Of a DNA stretch of 13,046 nt, positions 5,425 to 12,934 are shown piece after piece. Where the stretch lies: positions 1 to 13,046 of the forward strand of contig JAEXPS010000189.1 in assembly GCA_023438885.1 (NCBI GenBank). The letters run 5' to 3'. Below the pieces are notes generated by a model. The model was not told the DNA's origin, did not search any database, and worked only from the letters and a program-made list of their open reading frames with translations. Origin of the DNA: Actinomycetes bacterium. Its GTDB lineage: Bacteria > Actinomycetota > Actinomycetes > Actinomycetales > Cellulomonadaceae. The position numbers were made by a program, and so were the translations under genes. Within the stretch, counting starts at the first letter, position 1, and each line of letters opens with the position of its first letter.

Positions 5425-7652
5425 CGGCCCATTCCCGGCCGCCGCCGCTGCCGTGCCACCAGCACCGACTGCAGGTCCGCGAGCGGCCCGTCGGGGCCGG
5501 TGGTGTGACGTTCCCACTCGCCGTCGCTCCGGAGGTGCCACGACGAGGTCGCGTCGTCCATCGCCAGGTCCACCAGGTCGATCAGCTCGGTGATGTGGTC
5601 CGGGTCGGCCACCCGCACCAACGTCTCGACGCGCCGGTCCAGGTTGCGGTGCATCAGGTCGGCGGAGCCGATGAACACCTCCGGCCCGGCGAAGTCGTAG
5701 CCGTCCTGCGGCGTGCCGTCGGCGTGGGCGAAGGCGAACACCCGCGAGTGCTCCAGGAACCGGCCGAGGTTGGAGCGCACCCGGATGGTGTCCGACAGCC
5801 CCGGCACCCCGGGTCGCAGCGCGCAGATGCCGCGCACGTTGATGTCGATCGGCACCCCGGCCTGGGAGGCGCGGTAGAGGGCGTCGATCGTGGCCTCGTC
5901 GACCATCGAGTTGACCTTGATCTTGATCCACGACGGCCGGCCGGCGCGCGCAGCGGCCGCCTCCCGGTCGATCCGCTCGATCAGCCCGGACCGCACCGAG
6001 CGCGGCGCGACGAGCAGCCGGTGGAACCGCGACTTCGGCGCGTAGCCCGACAGCTGGTTGAACAGCCGGGTGAGGTCCTGGCCCACCTCCGGGTCGGCCG
6101 TCAGCAGGCCCAGGTCCGTGTACAGCCGCGCGGTCTTCGGGTGGTAGTTGCCGGTGCCGACGTGGGAGTAGCGCCGCAGCCCGTCGCTCTCCTGGCGCAC
6201 GACGAGCGACAGCTTGCAGTGCGTCTTGAGCCCGACGATCCCGTAGACCACGTGCACGCCGGCCTGCTCCAGCTTGCGGGCCCAGGAGATGTTGTTCTGC
6301 TCGTCGAACCGGGCCTTGATCTCCACCAGCGCCAGCACCTGCTTGCCGGCCTCCGCGGCGTCGATCAGCGCGTCGACGATCGGGGAGTCGCCGGAGGTGC
6401 GGTACAGCGTCTGCTTGATCGCCAGCACCTGCGGGTCGGCGGCGGCCTGCTCCAGGAACGCCTGGACCGAGGTGGAGAACGAGTCGTACGGGTGGTGCAG
6501 CAGGATGTCGCGCGTCCGGATGGCGGCGAAGATGTCGGTCGGCATCGCCGACTCCACCTCGGCGAGGTGCCGGTGGGTGGTGGGCACGAAGGTCGGGTAG
6601 TGCAGCTCCGGCCGGTCCAGGTCGGCGACGACGTTGAGGCCGGTGGCGTCCAGCGGCGCCGGCAGCTCGTAGACGTCTTCGTCGGACATGCCGAGCTCCC
6701 GGACCAGGAGCTTGCGGACCCTGGGGCTGATGCCCTCGGCGACCTCGAGGCGCACCGGCGGGCCGAAGCGGCGTCGCAGCAGCTCCTTCTCCATCGCCTG
6801 GAGCAGGTTCTCCGCGTCGTCCTCCTCGACCTCGACGTCCTCGTTGCGGGTGACGCGGAACGTGTGGAACTCCTGGACCTCCATGCCGGGGAACAGGTAG
6901 TCCAGGTGCTGGGCGATGACGTCCTCGACGGGCACGAAGCTGGTGCCCTCGCCGCTGGACCCGTCCGGCGCGCCGGGCCGGCCGGTGGCCGAGACCGCGA
7001 CGTACCGCGGCAGTAGCGGCGGCACCTTGACGCGGGCGAAGTGCTCCTTGCCGCTGGTCGGGTTGATCACCGAGACGGCCAGGTTGAGCGACAGTCCCGA
7101 GATGTACGGGAAGGGGTGCGCCGGGTCGACGGCCAGCGGCGTGAGCACCGGGAAGATCTGACGCCGGAAGTACTTGTGCAGGCGGTCCTGCTCGGCGTCG
7201 CCCAGGTCGTTCCAGCGCACGATCGTCACGCCCTGGTGGGCCAGGGCGGGCTGGACGTCGTCGACGAACGCCCGAGCGGCGCGCGTCATCAGCTGGTGCG
7301 ACCGCTCGCTGATCGCCTCCAGCACCTGCCGGGGCGACAGGCCGGAAGCGGCTGTGAGGGCGATGCCGGTGGCGATGCGGCGCTTGAGGCCGGCCACCCG
7401 CACCATGAAGAACTCGTCGAGGTTCGACGCGAAGATCGCGAGGAAACGCACCCGCTCGAGCAGCGGCACGGTCGGGTCCTCGGCGAGCTCCAGGACCCGC
7501 TGGTTGAACGCCAGCCAGGACAGCTCGCGGTCGAGGAAGCGGTCGTCCGGCAGCGGCGCCAGCGCGAGGGCGGGGGCGGTCACCTGCTCGGTGTCCAGGT
7601 GCTCCGCGATGCTCGCAGCCAGCGTGGGCCGCAGGGTCGAGGCCTCGGTCAT
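5421..7652 (-). CDS. ppk: Polyphosphate kinase (PPK1)
   Basis: 743 residues, normal for actinobacterial PPK1. The enzyme reversibly makes polyphosphate from ATP through a phosphohistidine. The N-domain begins with FLDRELSWLAFNQRVLELA (from residue 39) and FASNLDEFFMVRVAGLKRR. The catalytic core shows ARFDEQNNISWARKLEQAG, then YSHVGTGNYHPKTARLYTD, with H497 aligning with the phosphorylated histidine by motif. GRFLEHSR follows, with H635 as the second conserved active-site histidine. IKIKVNSMVDEATIDALYRA and NVRGICALRPGVPG are also present. ATG at 7652 is chosen because upstream in-frame codons look non-coding; the ribosome site is only a G-rich run. The first 38 residues are a variable extension. 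It is co-transcribed with mutT1 and divergent from the YbjN pair. Confidence 0.96.
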   Translation of the reverse strand: MTEASTLRPTLAASIAEHLDTEQVTAPALALAPLPDDRFLDRELSWLAFNQRVLELAEDPTVPLLERVRFLAIFASNLDEFFMVRVAGLKRRIATGIALTAASGLSPRQVLEAISERSHQLMTRAARAFVDDVQPALAHQGVTIVRWNDLGDAEQDRLHKYFRRQIFPVLTPLAVDPAHPFPYISGLSLNLAVSVINPTSGKEHFARVKVPPLLPRYVAVSATGRPGAPDGSSGEGTSFVPVEDVIAQHLDYLFPGMEVQEFHTFRVTRNEDVEVEEDDAENLLQAMEKELLRRRFGPPVRLEVAEGISPRVRKLLVRELGMSDEDVYELPAPLDATGLNVVADLDRPELHYPTFVPTTHRHLAEVESAMPTDIFAAIRTRDILLHHPYDSFSTSVQAFLEQAAADPQVLAIKQTLYRTSGDSPIVDALIDAAEAGKQVLALVEIKARFDEQNNISWARKLEQAGVHVVYGIVGLKTHCKLSLVVRQESDGLRRYSHVGTGNYHPKTARLYTDLGLLTADPEVGQDLTRLFNQLSGYAPKSRFHRLLVAPRSVRSGLIERIDREAAAARAGRPSWIKIKVNSMVDEATIDALYRASQAGVPIDINVRGICALRPGVPGLSDTIRVRSNLGRFLEHSRVFAFAHADGTPQDGYDFAGPEVFIGSADLMHRNLDRRVETLVRVADPDHITELIDLVDLAMDDATSSWHLRSDGEWERHTTGPDGPLADLQSVLVARQRRRPGMGR

Positions 7653-7914
7653 GCCCCCATCGTGGCACCCTCGGGCAACCTCATCCCGTCGCCGTCCCGT
7701 CGTCGCCTGGTCAGCGGCGCGTGGGCCCGACGAGCGACGGTGCCAGGAAGTCCGTGGCGTGCCCGCCCGGTACGTGGTACTCGGAGTTCCGACTCCCACC
7801 AGAGGCCGTGGCACAGCCGCGATCCGGCTCCGGGCCAGGCCCTTCGCACGGCAGGATCGGTGGTGCCGCCCTCCGGGGTGTCAGGTCCCGTCCCCGACCC
7901 GTCTGGGGTTCCCC
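7653..7914. other. Divergent intergenic region between ppk and the YbjN pair
   Basis: 262 bases without a supportable gene. It must hold promoters for both directions, but I see no convincing -35/-10 pair on either strand. Visible structure is an 11-base palindrome GTACGTGGTAC (7770-7780), immediately followed by a small hairpin GGAGT-TCCG-ACTCC (7783-7796). These two sit near the middle and could be a shared operator. No PHO-box-like repeats were found. Confidence 0.5.
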
Positions 7915-8397
7915 ATGGCCTTGTTCGCCAAGGAGCAGTCCGCGCCCACGCCGCTCCCGCTGAGCCACGAGCGCATCCTCGCCGTCCTCGATCGCCGGGA
8001 GTGGAAGTACGACGTCGACTCCGACGGCGACATCGGCGGCTGGTGGGACGGCCACTGGTTCTACTTCTTCCGCGAGGGCCCCGCCAAGGAGATCCTCTAC
8101 GTGCGCGGCACCTGGGGCCGGAAGGTGGCCCCGGACGCCAAGGACCGGCTGACCGAGCTCGTCAACGGCTGGCACCTCGAGAGGATGTGGCCCAAGGGCA
8201 TCGTCCGGGTGACCGACGACGGCGAGGTGCGCGTGCACTCCGAGCACGCGGTCGACTACGAGTTCGGCGTCACCGACGAGCAGATCCTCCAGCACCTCGA
8301 GTGCGCCATCAGCACCGGCGTGCAGCTGTTCGACCACCTGGACGAGCACTTCCCCGACGAGGCCGCCGCGGCGCGCGCAGAACAGGGACAGTCATGA
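7915..8397 (+). CDS. YbjN-domain protein, first of a tandem pair
   Basis: 160 residues, soluble, no signal peptide. It has the actinobacterial YbjN layout: an N-terminal helix (LSHERILAVLDRREWKY, 16-32), the acidic/Gly motif VDSDGDIGGWW (34-44), a beta stretch ending FYFF, then ILYVRGTWGRKV. After that come WHLERMWPKGIV, a beta segment, and the C-terminal helix VTDEQILQHLECAISTGVQLFDHL. The fold resembles type III secretion chaperone-like proteins, and the domain is often labelled a putative sensory transduction regulator; no biochemical role is established. ATG at 7915 is the start, with GGGG about 6 bases upstream as a weak ribosome site. The stop overlaps the next start as ATGA. Confidence 0.88.
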   Translation: MALFAKEQSAPTPLPLSHERILAVLDRREWKYDVDSDGDIGGWWDGHWFYFFREGPAKEILYVRGTWGRKVAPDAKDRLTELVNGWHLERMWPKGIVRVTDDGEVRVHSEHAVDYEFGVTDEQILQHLECAISTGVQLFDHLDEHFPDEAAAARAEQGQS

Positions 8398-8870
8398 GCG
8401 TGTTCACGAAGGACGCGGCGCCGCGCACGCCGCTCGAGCCGCTGACCAGGGACCGCGTCGCGGCCTCGCTCCAGGCGAAGGAGTGGTCCTCGTTCGTCGA
8501 CTCCGACGGGGACCTGGGCGGCTTCTGGGAGAACAACGTCTTCTACTTCCTCATCGCCGGGCAGAAGAAGGAGATCCTCCAGGTGCGGGGGGTCTGGCGT
8601 GAGCGTCTGCCCGCAGCGGAGCGGCCGCGCGTGCTGGACCTGGTCTCCGACTGGAACACCCGCAAGCTCTGGCCCAAGGCGGTGGTGCAGGAGGTCGACG
8701 ACGAGCTCGTCGTGCGCGGCGAGGTCACCGTCGACTACGAGCACGGCCTCACCGACGAGCAGCTGGCCCAGCACGTCCGGTGCGCGATCTCGACGACGCT
8801 GGACCTGTTCCGCCACCTGGGCCGGCACTACGCGCATGTCGCGGTCGAGCCGGAGCCCGACGCCAACTAG
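8394..8870 (+). CDS. YbjN-domain protein, second of a tandem pair
   Basis: 158 residues, a diverged paralogue of its upstream neighbour. Shared landmarks are TRDRVAASLQAKEW, FVDSDGDLGGFWE, FYFLIAGQKKEILQVRGVW, WNTRKLWPKAVV and LTDEQLAQHVRCAISTTLDLFRHL, in the same order and spacing. Differences such as ENN for DGH after the GGxW motif, and hydrophobic FYFLI against FYFFRE, suggest a heterodimer rather than simple redundancy (inference). It starts at ATG 8394, overlapping the previous stop by 4 bases, so the two are translationally coupled. Its TAG stop (8868-8870) overlaps the stop of convergent mshD. Confidence 0.88.
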   Translation: MSVFTKDAAPRTPLEPLTRDRVAASLQAKEWSSFVDSDGDLGGFWENNVFYFLIAGQKKEILQVRGVWRERLPAAERPRVLDLVSDWNTRKLWPKAVVQEVDDELVVRGEVTVDYEHGLTDEQLAQHVRCAISTTLDLFRHLGRHYAHVAVEPEPDAN

Positions 8871-9940
8871 GGCTGCGTCTCCCGCAGCGCGTACCGCACG
8901 TCCAGCGCCGCGCGGACGAATCCGGCGCGCCGGTAGGTGCGGATGGCGGCAGCGTTGTCCCCCGCGACCCAGAGCACGGCGGTCGCCAGGCCGCGCCCGG
9001 CCAGGTGGTCCAACCCCGCTGCGGTCAGCGCTCGTCCGAGCCCCGAACCCTGGGCCGAGGGATCGACCCCGAGCACGTAGATCTCGCCCACGGGCTCGTC
9101 GGCGAGCTCGCCCGCCGGGTGCACCTTGGTCCAGACGAACCCGGCGAGGCTGCCGTCCGGGCGCTCGGCCAGCAGGAAGCCACGGGGGTCGAACCAGGGC
9201 TCCCGTTCACGGGCCGCGAGGTCGCGCTCGGTCCAGCGCCCCTGCTCGGGGTGGCCGACGAAGGCGCGTGCGTTGACGTCCAGCCACGCTGCCTCGTCGT
9301 GCCCGGGCCGGAAGGGTCGCAGCACGGGCGGCATCGCCGTGGGACTCGTCGCCCCGGACGGGGCACTTGCGGCCGTCGCCGTCGCCGCCTGCCGTGCGCG
9401 CAGGTCCAGGCTCATCCGCCAGAGCTCGTGGACGGGGACGAAGCCGGCGCTCGCAGCCAGCGCCCGTGCGGCGGGCAGGTTGCCGTGCGCCCACACGTCG
9501 AGGGTGCGCTCCGCGGCTCCCCGCGCGGTCGGCGCCGCCGTCTCCTGTTCCGCTGTCGCCGCCACTGCCGTCGCTGCGTCGAGCAGCGCGCGGCCGGCCC
9601 CGCGCCGCCGGGCCGTGGGGTCGACGACGAGCTGCGCGGTCGGCCTCTGGCCGCCGAGGTCCACCTGCGCGTACCCGACGAGTGCACCCACCGAAGCCGG
9701 GACGTCCGGGTTCGTGGCGACGGCAGCCACCGGGTCGGAGGCAAGGGACGTCGAGAGGGCCACGAGGTGCACCGGGGGTGTCGGACCCTCGGGCGTGCCG
9801 CGGGTGGGCTCGTCGAGCGCCAGGAGGGCGGCTTCGTCGAGCGGCGCGACGCCGTCCGCCTCCGCCGCCCGGCCCGCGAGTCCTCGCACCGCCGCGCGCA
9901 CGGCCAGGGACAACGGTCCGTCCAGCGCACGCACGTCCAT
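8867..9940 (-). CDS. mshD: Mycothiol synthase (acetyl-CoA:Cys-GlcN-Ins acetyltransferase)
   Basis: 357 residues with two GNAT acetyltransferase domains. It performs the last step of mycothiol synthesis, acetylating Cys-GlcN-Ins in the cytoplasm. The N-domain has an acetyl-CoA loop, RRRGAGRALL (111-120), and DVWAHGNLPAARALAASAGF (148-167). The C-domain has WFDPRGFLLAE (249-259), GFVWTKVHP (267-275), GEIYVLGVDPSAQGSGLGRAL (285-305) and LWVAGDNAAAIRTYRRAGF (323-341), which together mark MshD. The ATG at 9940 gives the normal N-terminus running into DGVAPLDEAAL; an upstream in-frame alternative near 10000 adds only an unconserved, proline-rich tail. A serine/threonine/alanine-rich linker (about 184-203) separates the domains. 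Its presence supports an actinobacterial host. Confidence 0.95.
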   Translation of the reverse strand: MDVRALDGPLSLAVRAAVRGLAGRAAEADGVAPLDEAALLALDEPTRGTPEGPTPPVHLVALSTSLASDPVAAVATNPDVPASVGALVGYAQVDLGGQRPTAQLVVDPTARRRGAGRALLDAATAVAATAEQETAAPTARGAAERTLDVWAHGNLPAARALAASAGFVPVHELWRMSLDLRARQAATATAASAPSGATSPTAMPPVLRPFRPGHDEAAWLDVNARAFVGHPEQGRWTERDLAAREREPWFDPRGFLLAERPDGSLAGFVWTKVHPAGELADEPVGEIYVLGVDPSAQGSGLGRALTAAGLDHLAGRGLATAVLWVAGDNAAAIRTYRRAGFVRAALDVRYALRETQP

Positions 9941-10034
9941 GCCCAGATCCCACCACAGGGCGTGCGGGCCAGCCCCCTCGCCAGGCCTTCCGGGCCGCAA
10001 GGGCTTCGTCGGCGTGGACTACCGTGGACGCGTC

Positions 10035-11267
10035 ATGGATGTCCAGCCCTCTACCGCCACCACGCCCGGCCCAGCGCCGGGCGCGCGCACGCGGCGGGAG
10101 CGCCGTGACGCCGCCGCGTTCGCGGCGTCCAGCGGCCCGCCGATGGTCGACGTGGACGTGGTGGTCATCGGTGCCGGGCAGGCCGGGCTCTCGGCCGGGC
10201 ACCACCTGCGCAAGGCGGGGTTCGTCGCCGTCGGCGCGCGCGGCTGGGAGACGGCGGAACGCACCTTCGTCGTGCTCGACGAGAACGCGCGCCCCGGCGG
10301 CGCGTGGCAGCACCGCTGGCCCGCGCTGACCATGGGCGCCGCGCACCGCGTCCACGACCTGCCGGGCATGTCGCTCCCGTTCAACGAGGACGGGCGTCCC
10401 GCGGCGGAGGCGGTGCCGGAGTACTTCTCGCAGTACGAGGAGGCCTTCCAGCTCGCGGTCCAGCGTCCGGTGCGCGCGGACCGGGTGACCGACGACGGCA
10501 CGGGCCGGCTGCTGGTGGCCACGCACCATGTGACGCATCCCGACGTCGAGGTGATCTGGCGGGCGCGCGGGCTCGTCAACGCCTCGGGCACGTGGAGCAA
10601 GCCGTTCTGGCCCGCCTACCCCGGGCAATGGACCTTCCGCGGCCGCCAGCTGCACGTCCATGACTTCCGCGACCCCCAGGAGCTCGCGGACGGTCCCGTG
10701 GTGGTGGTGGGCGGTGGCACGTCCGCGGTGCAGATCCTGCTGCTGCTCGCCGCGCTGACGCCGACCACGTGGGTCACCCGCCGACCGCCGGAATGGGTCG
10801 ACGCCGAGTTCACGCCGGAGTACGGCCGCGACTCGGTGGCGAAGGTCGCCGCGCTGACCGAGGCGGGACAGCCGCCGGCGTCGGTCGTCTCGGCCACCGG
10901 CCTTCCGCTGACCGAGGCCTACCGCGCAGGCATCGCGTCCGGCGTGCTGCGGGCCCGGCCGGCGTTCGAGCGGATCGTGCCGGACGGGGTGGTGTTCCCG
11001 CCAGGGCCGCCGGCACCCGGATGGGTCGACGGCCCGGAGCTGGTCCCGGCGCGGACGATCCTGTGGGCCACCGGGTTCCGCGCGGCCCTGGACCACCTGG
11101 CTCCGCTGGGGCTGCGGACGGCCGGCGGGGGCATCGTCATGGCGGGCACGCAGGTGGTCTCGGACCCGCGGGTGCAGCTCGTCGGCTACGGTCCCAGCGC
11201 CTCGACGATCGGCGCGAACCGTGCGGGGCGCGAGGCCGTGCAGAACCTGCTCGCGCTGCTGGGCTGA
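10035..11267 (+). CDS. Flavin-containing monooxygenase-like NAD(P)/FAD oxidoreductase
   Basis: 410 residues from ATG 10035; an internal ATG at 10143 (residue 37) would give 374 and is a credible alternative, because the first 36 residues are a Pro/Ala/Arg-rich tail and neither start has a clear ribosome site. The FAD-binding Rossmann motif is VVVIGAGQAGLSAG (42-55), followed by GGAWQHRWPALT. FxGxxxHxxxF (FRGRQLHVHDF) is the flavin monooxygenase fingerprint rather than the Baeyer-Villiger form, which ends in W. The NADPH-binding motif is VVVVGGGTSAVQI, and ILWATGFR is the late ATG-type motif. It is expected to hydroxylate or oxidise a soft nucleophile or small organic molecule using NADPH and O2; the substrate is unknown. 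It is divergent from mshD (94-base gap, no clear promoter) and convergent with the MATE gene. Confidence 0.88.
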   Translation: MDVQPSTATTPGPAPGARTRRERRDAAAFAASSGPPMVDVDVVVIGAGQAGLSAGHHLRKAGFVAVGARGWETAERTFVVLDENARPGGAWQHRWPALTMGAAHRVHDLPGMSLPFNEDGRPAAEAVPEYFSQYEEAFQLAVQRPVRADRVTDDGTGRLLVATHHVTHPDVEVIWRARGLVNASGTWSKPFWPAYPGQWTFRGRQLHVHDFRDPQELADGPVVVVGGGTSAVQILLLLAALTPTTWVTRRPPEWVDAEFTPEYGRDSVAKVAALTEAGQPPASVVSATGLPLTEAYRAGIASGVLRARPAFERIVPDGVVFPPGPPAPGWVDGPELVPARTILWATGFRAALDHLAPLGLRTAGGGIVMAGTQVVSDPRVQLVGYGPSASTIGANRAGREAVQNLLALLG

Positions 11268-11324
11268 CCTGACCGCTCTGCGCCTGACCGCTCTGCGTGA
11301 GGCGGTCGCGTCAGGCGGTCGCGT
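11268..11324. terminator. Tandem and inverted repeats between convergent genes; likely two-way terminator
   Basis: Directly after the oxidoreductase stop a 15-base unit (CCTGACCGCTCTGCG) is repeated exactly head to tail (11268-11297). It is followed by two copies of GGCGGTCGCGT (11301-11311 and 11314-11324). The GACCGC in each 15-mer is the inverse of the GCGGTC in each 11-mer. Nested stems 11286-11291/11302-11307 and 11271-11276/11315-11320 can therefore form, or an alternative 7-bp stem 11282-11288/11310-11316. The last part overlaps the stop and final codons of the MATE gene. There is no T-tract. Confidence 0.55.
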
Positions 11325-12756
11325 AGGCGAGCGGGTGCTCCTCGTCGGCCGCGTTCTCGGGCGGCGTGGCGTGCGCCTCGGCCGTCCCTGCCTCGAGCCG
11401 CTCGGCCTTCTCCGCCTCGAGCCGCTCCGCCTCGATCAGGTGTCGGCGGCGGACGAACCAGGCGATCGAGAGCGGCACCAGCGCCCCGACCCACGCGAGA
11501 GGCGCCGCGAGCGAGACGCCGAGAAACCCGAGGTGGTCGATCAGCACCAGGCCCGCCGTGCCGCGCATCGCCAGCTCGAGGAAGCCGGCGATGGTCGGCA
11601 CGCCCGTGGCCCCGAGCCCCTGGATCGCGTTCCGCACCACGAAGACGAGGGCGAGGATCACGTAGAGCGAGCCCTGGACCACCAGGTACTGGTGCGACCA
11701 GGCGACCACCTGCTCCTCGCCGTCGCCGACGAACAGGCGCGTGATCGGTTCGCCGAGCGTGATGTTGACGAGGCCGAGCACGACGGCGACGCCCATCGCG
11801 ACGAGGCTGATCCGGAACGTGCCGACGCGGATGCGGCGCCACTGCCGGGCGCCGCGGTTCTGCGCCACGTAGGTCGCCATCGCCAGGCCGAAGGAGTTGA
11901 GCGGGGCCGCGGCGAGCTGGTCGATGCGGGCGGCGGAGGTGAACGCGGCGACGGCGTCCGCGCCCAACCCGTTGGTGCCGTACTGCAGCATCAGGGAACC
12001 GACGGCGATCACGGACATCTGGAAGCCCATGGTGATGCCGAGCTTCGCCGGCTCGCCGACCTCGGCCCGGGTCAGGCGGAAGTCCTCGCGGCGCAGGTGC
12101 AGCTCCGGCATGCGGCGCGCGACGAGCGCGAGGCAGAGCCCCACCGAGACCAGCTGGGCCAGCACGGTCGCCAGTGCCGCGCCGCCGACGCCCAGGTGCA
12201 GCACGCCGATGAACAGCGCGACCAGCCCGGCGTTGAGCACGCACGAGATGACGAGGAAGACCAGCGGCGTGCGGCTGTCGCCGAGTGCGCGGATGGTGGC
12301 GGCGAGGAAGTTGAAGGCCACGGTCGCGGAGGCGCCGAGGAAGGTCACCTGCAGGAACGTGGAGGCGTCCGCCATCAGCTCGGGCGGCGTGTGGAGCAGC
12401 CGCAGCAGCGCCGGGCCGTACACCAGGCCGACGACGGAGACCACCGCGGCCACCGCCACCGAGATCAGCGCGCCCGCCGCGACGCTGCGGCGCATGGCAG
12501 GCATGTCGCCGGCGCCGAAGTGCCGGGCGGTCGGGATCGCCAGCCCGCCGGACGCCCCCCACGTGAAGCCGATCAGCAGGAACTGCAGGCTGCCGCAGGC
12601 CCCGACGGCCGCCAGGGCGTCGACGCCGATCATGCGGCCGACGACCGCGGCGTCGGTGAACGCGTAGAGCTGCTGGAACAGCGTGCCGACCAGCAGCGGC
12701 AGCGTGAACAGGACGATCAGGCGGGTCGGCGGCCCGGAGGTGAGGTTTCTGGTCAT
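11311..12756 (-). CDS. MATE-family multidrug/small-molecule efflux transporter
   Basis: 481 residues, typical of MATE pumps with about 12 membrane helices in two homologous halves. The first half opens LIVLFTLPLLVGTLFQQLYA followed by FTDAAVVGR (residues 13-41), a standard MATE start, and contains LRALHTP-like loops and TIRALGDSRTPLV, the conserved inter-helix motif. The second half has ITMGFQMSVIAVGSLMLQYG, FTSAARIDQLAAAPLNSFGLAMATYVAQNRGA and the matching VRNAIQGLGATGVP motif. The cytoplasmic tail (last 45 residues) is unusual: highly charged, with the near-repeat AERLEAEKAERLEAG, probably helical. ATG at 12756 is used because everything upstream in frame is atypical; the ribosome site is poor. 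It exports organic cations or drugs by Na+ or H+ antiport; the substrate is unknown. Confidence 0.93.
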   Translation of the reverse strand: MTRNLTSGPPTRLIVLFTLPLLVGTLFQQLYAFTDAAVVGRMIGVDALAAVGACGSLQFLLIGFTWGASGGLAIPTARHFGAGDMPAMRRSVAAGALISVAVAAVVSVVGLVYGPALLRLLHTPPELMADASTFLQVTFLGASATVAFNFLAATIRALGDSRTPLVFLVISCVLNAGLVALFIGVLHLGVGGAALATVLAQLVSVGLCLALVARRMPELHLRREDFRLTRAEVGEPAKLGITMGFQMSVIAVGSLMLQYGTNGLGADAVAAFTSAARIDQLAAAPLNSFGLAMATYVAQNRGARQWRRIRVGTFRISLVAMGVAVVLGLVNITLGEPITRLFVGDGEEQVVAWSHQYLVVQGSLYVILALVFVVRNAIQGLGATGVPTIAGFLELAMRGTAGLVLIDHLGFLGVSLAAPLAWVGALVPLSIAWFVRRRHLIEAERLEAEKAERLEAGTAEAHATPPENAADEEHPLAYATA

Positions 12757-12839
12757 GACGGGGGTCGAGGACTCCGGGCGGCGGGACTGGTTCTGTGGTT
12801 CGGACTCGCGCGCGGCGGGGCGGGTGCGGAGGTGCGCGG

Positions 12840-12869
12840 TTCGGGTGCGTTCGGATGCGTTCGGGTGCA
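12840..12869. repeat. Three 10-bp tandem repeats in the MATE leader
   Basis: TTCGGGTGCG, TTCGGATGCG and TTCGGGTGCA follow one another, each differing from the first by at most one base. They lie between the proposed MATE transcription start (near 12889) and its ATG, within a leader of about 130 bases. The role is unknown; such repeats can vary in number by slippage. Confidence 0.7.
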
Positions 12870-12883
12870 CCGAGGCTCGGTGC
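12867..12883 (-). promoter_or_regulatory. Palindrome/hairpin near the 5' end of the MATE transcript
   Basis: GCACCGAG-G-CTCGGTGC: perfect 8-base arms around one base. As RNA it would form 6 pairs with a 5-base loop. It starts about 6 bases downstream of the predicted transcription start, so it could be an operator bound just after +1 or a 5' stabilising hairpin. Confidence 0.5.
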
Positions 12884-12895
12884 CCCTGTCGCAGG

Positions 12896-12924
12896 AGGCT
12901 AGACCCGCAACCGCTCCGTGTCGA
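12896..12924 (-). promoter_or_regulatory. Promoter of the MATE gene
   Basis: Read on the minus strand: -35 TCGACA (12924-12919, 5 of 6 matches to TTGACA), exactly 17 bases of spacer, then -10 TAGCCT (12901-12896, fits TANNNT). Transcription would begin near 12889. This is the best-formed promoter in the window. Confidence 0.55.
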
Positions 12925-12934
12925 ATCGTTTCGA
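12921..12934. promoter_or_regulatory. LacI-like operator overlapping the MATE -35 box
   Basis: TCGAATCGTTTCGA is a 14-base palindrome with a central CG, mismatched only at the two positions flanking it. The central CpG and outer GAA/TTC halves resemble LacI-family operators (GAAACG-TTC type). It overlaps the -35 hexamer by 4 bases, the expected place for repression. No regulator gene is inside the window. Confidence 0.4.

Noticed and set aside
10035..11267. Baeyer-Villiger monooxygenase
   Set aside because: The fingerprint ends FxGxxxHxxxF rather than FxGxxxHxxxW, which fits the flavin monooxygenase class better.
12840..12869. CRISPR array
   Set aside because: Units are only 10 bases and directly adjacent, with no spacers and no cas genes in the window.
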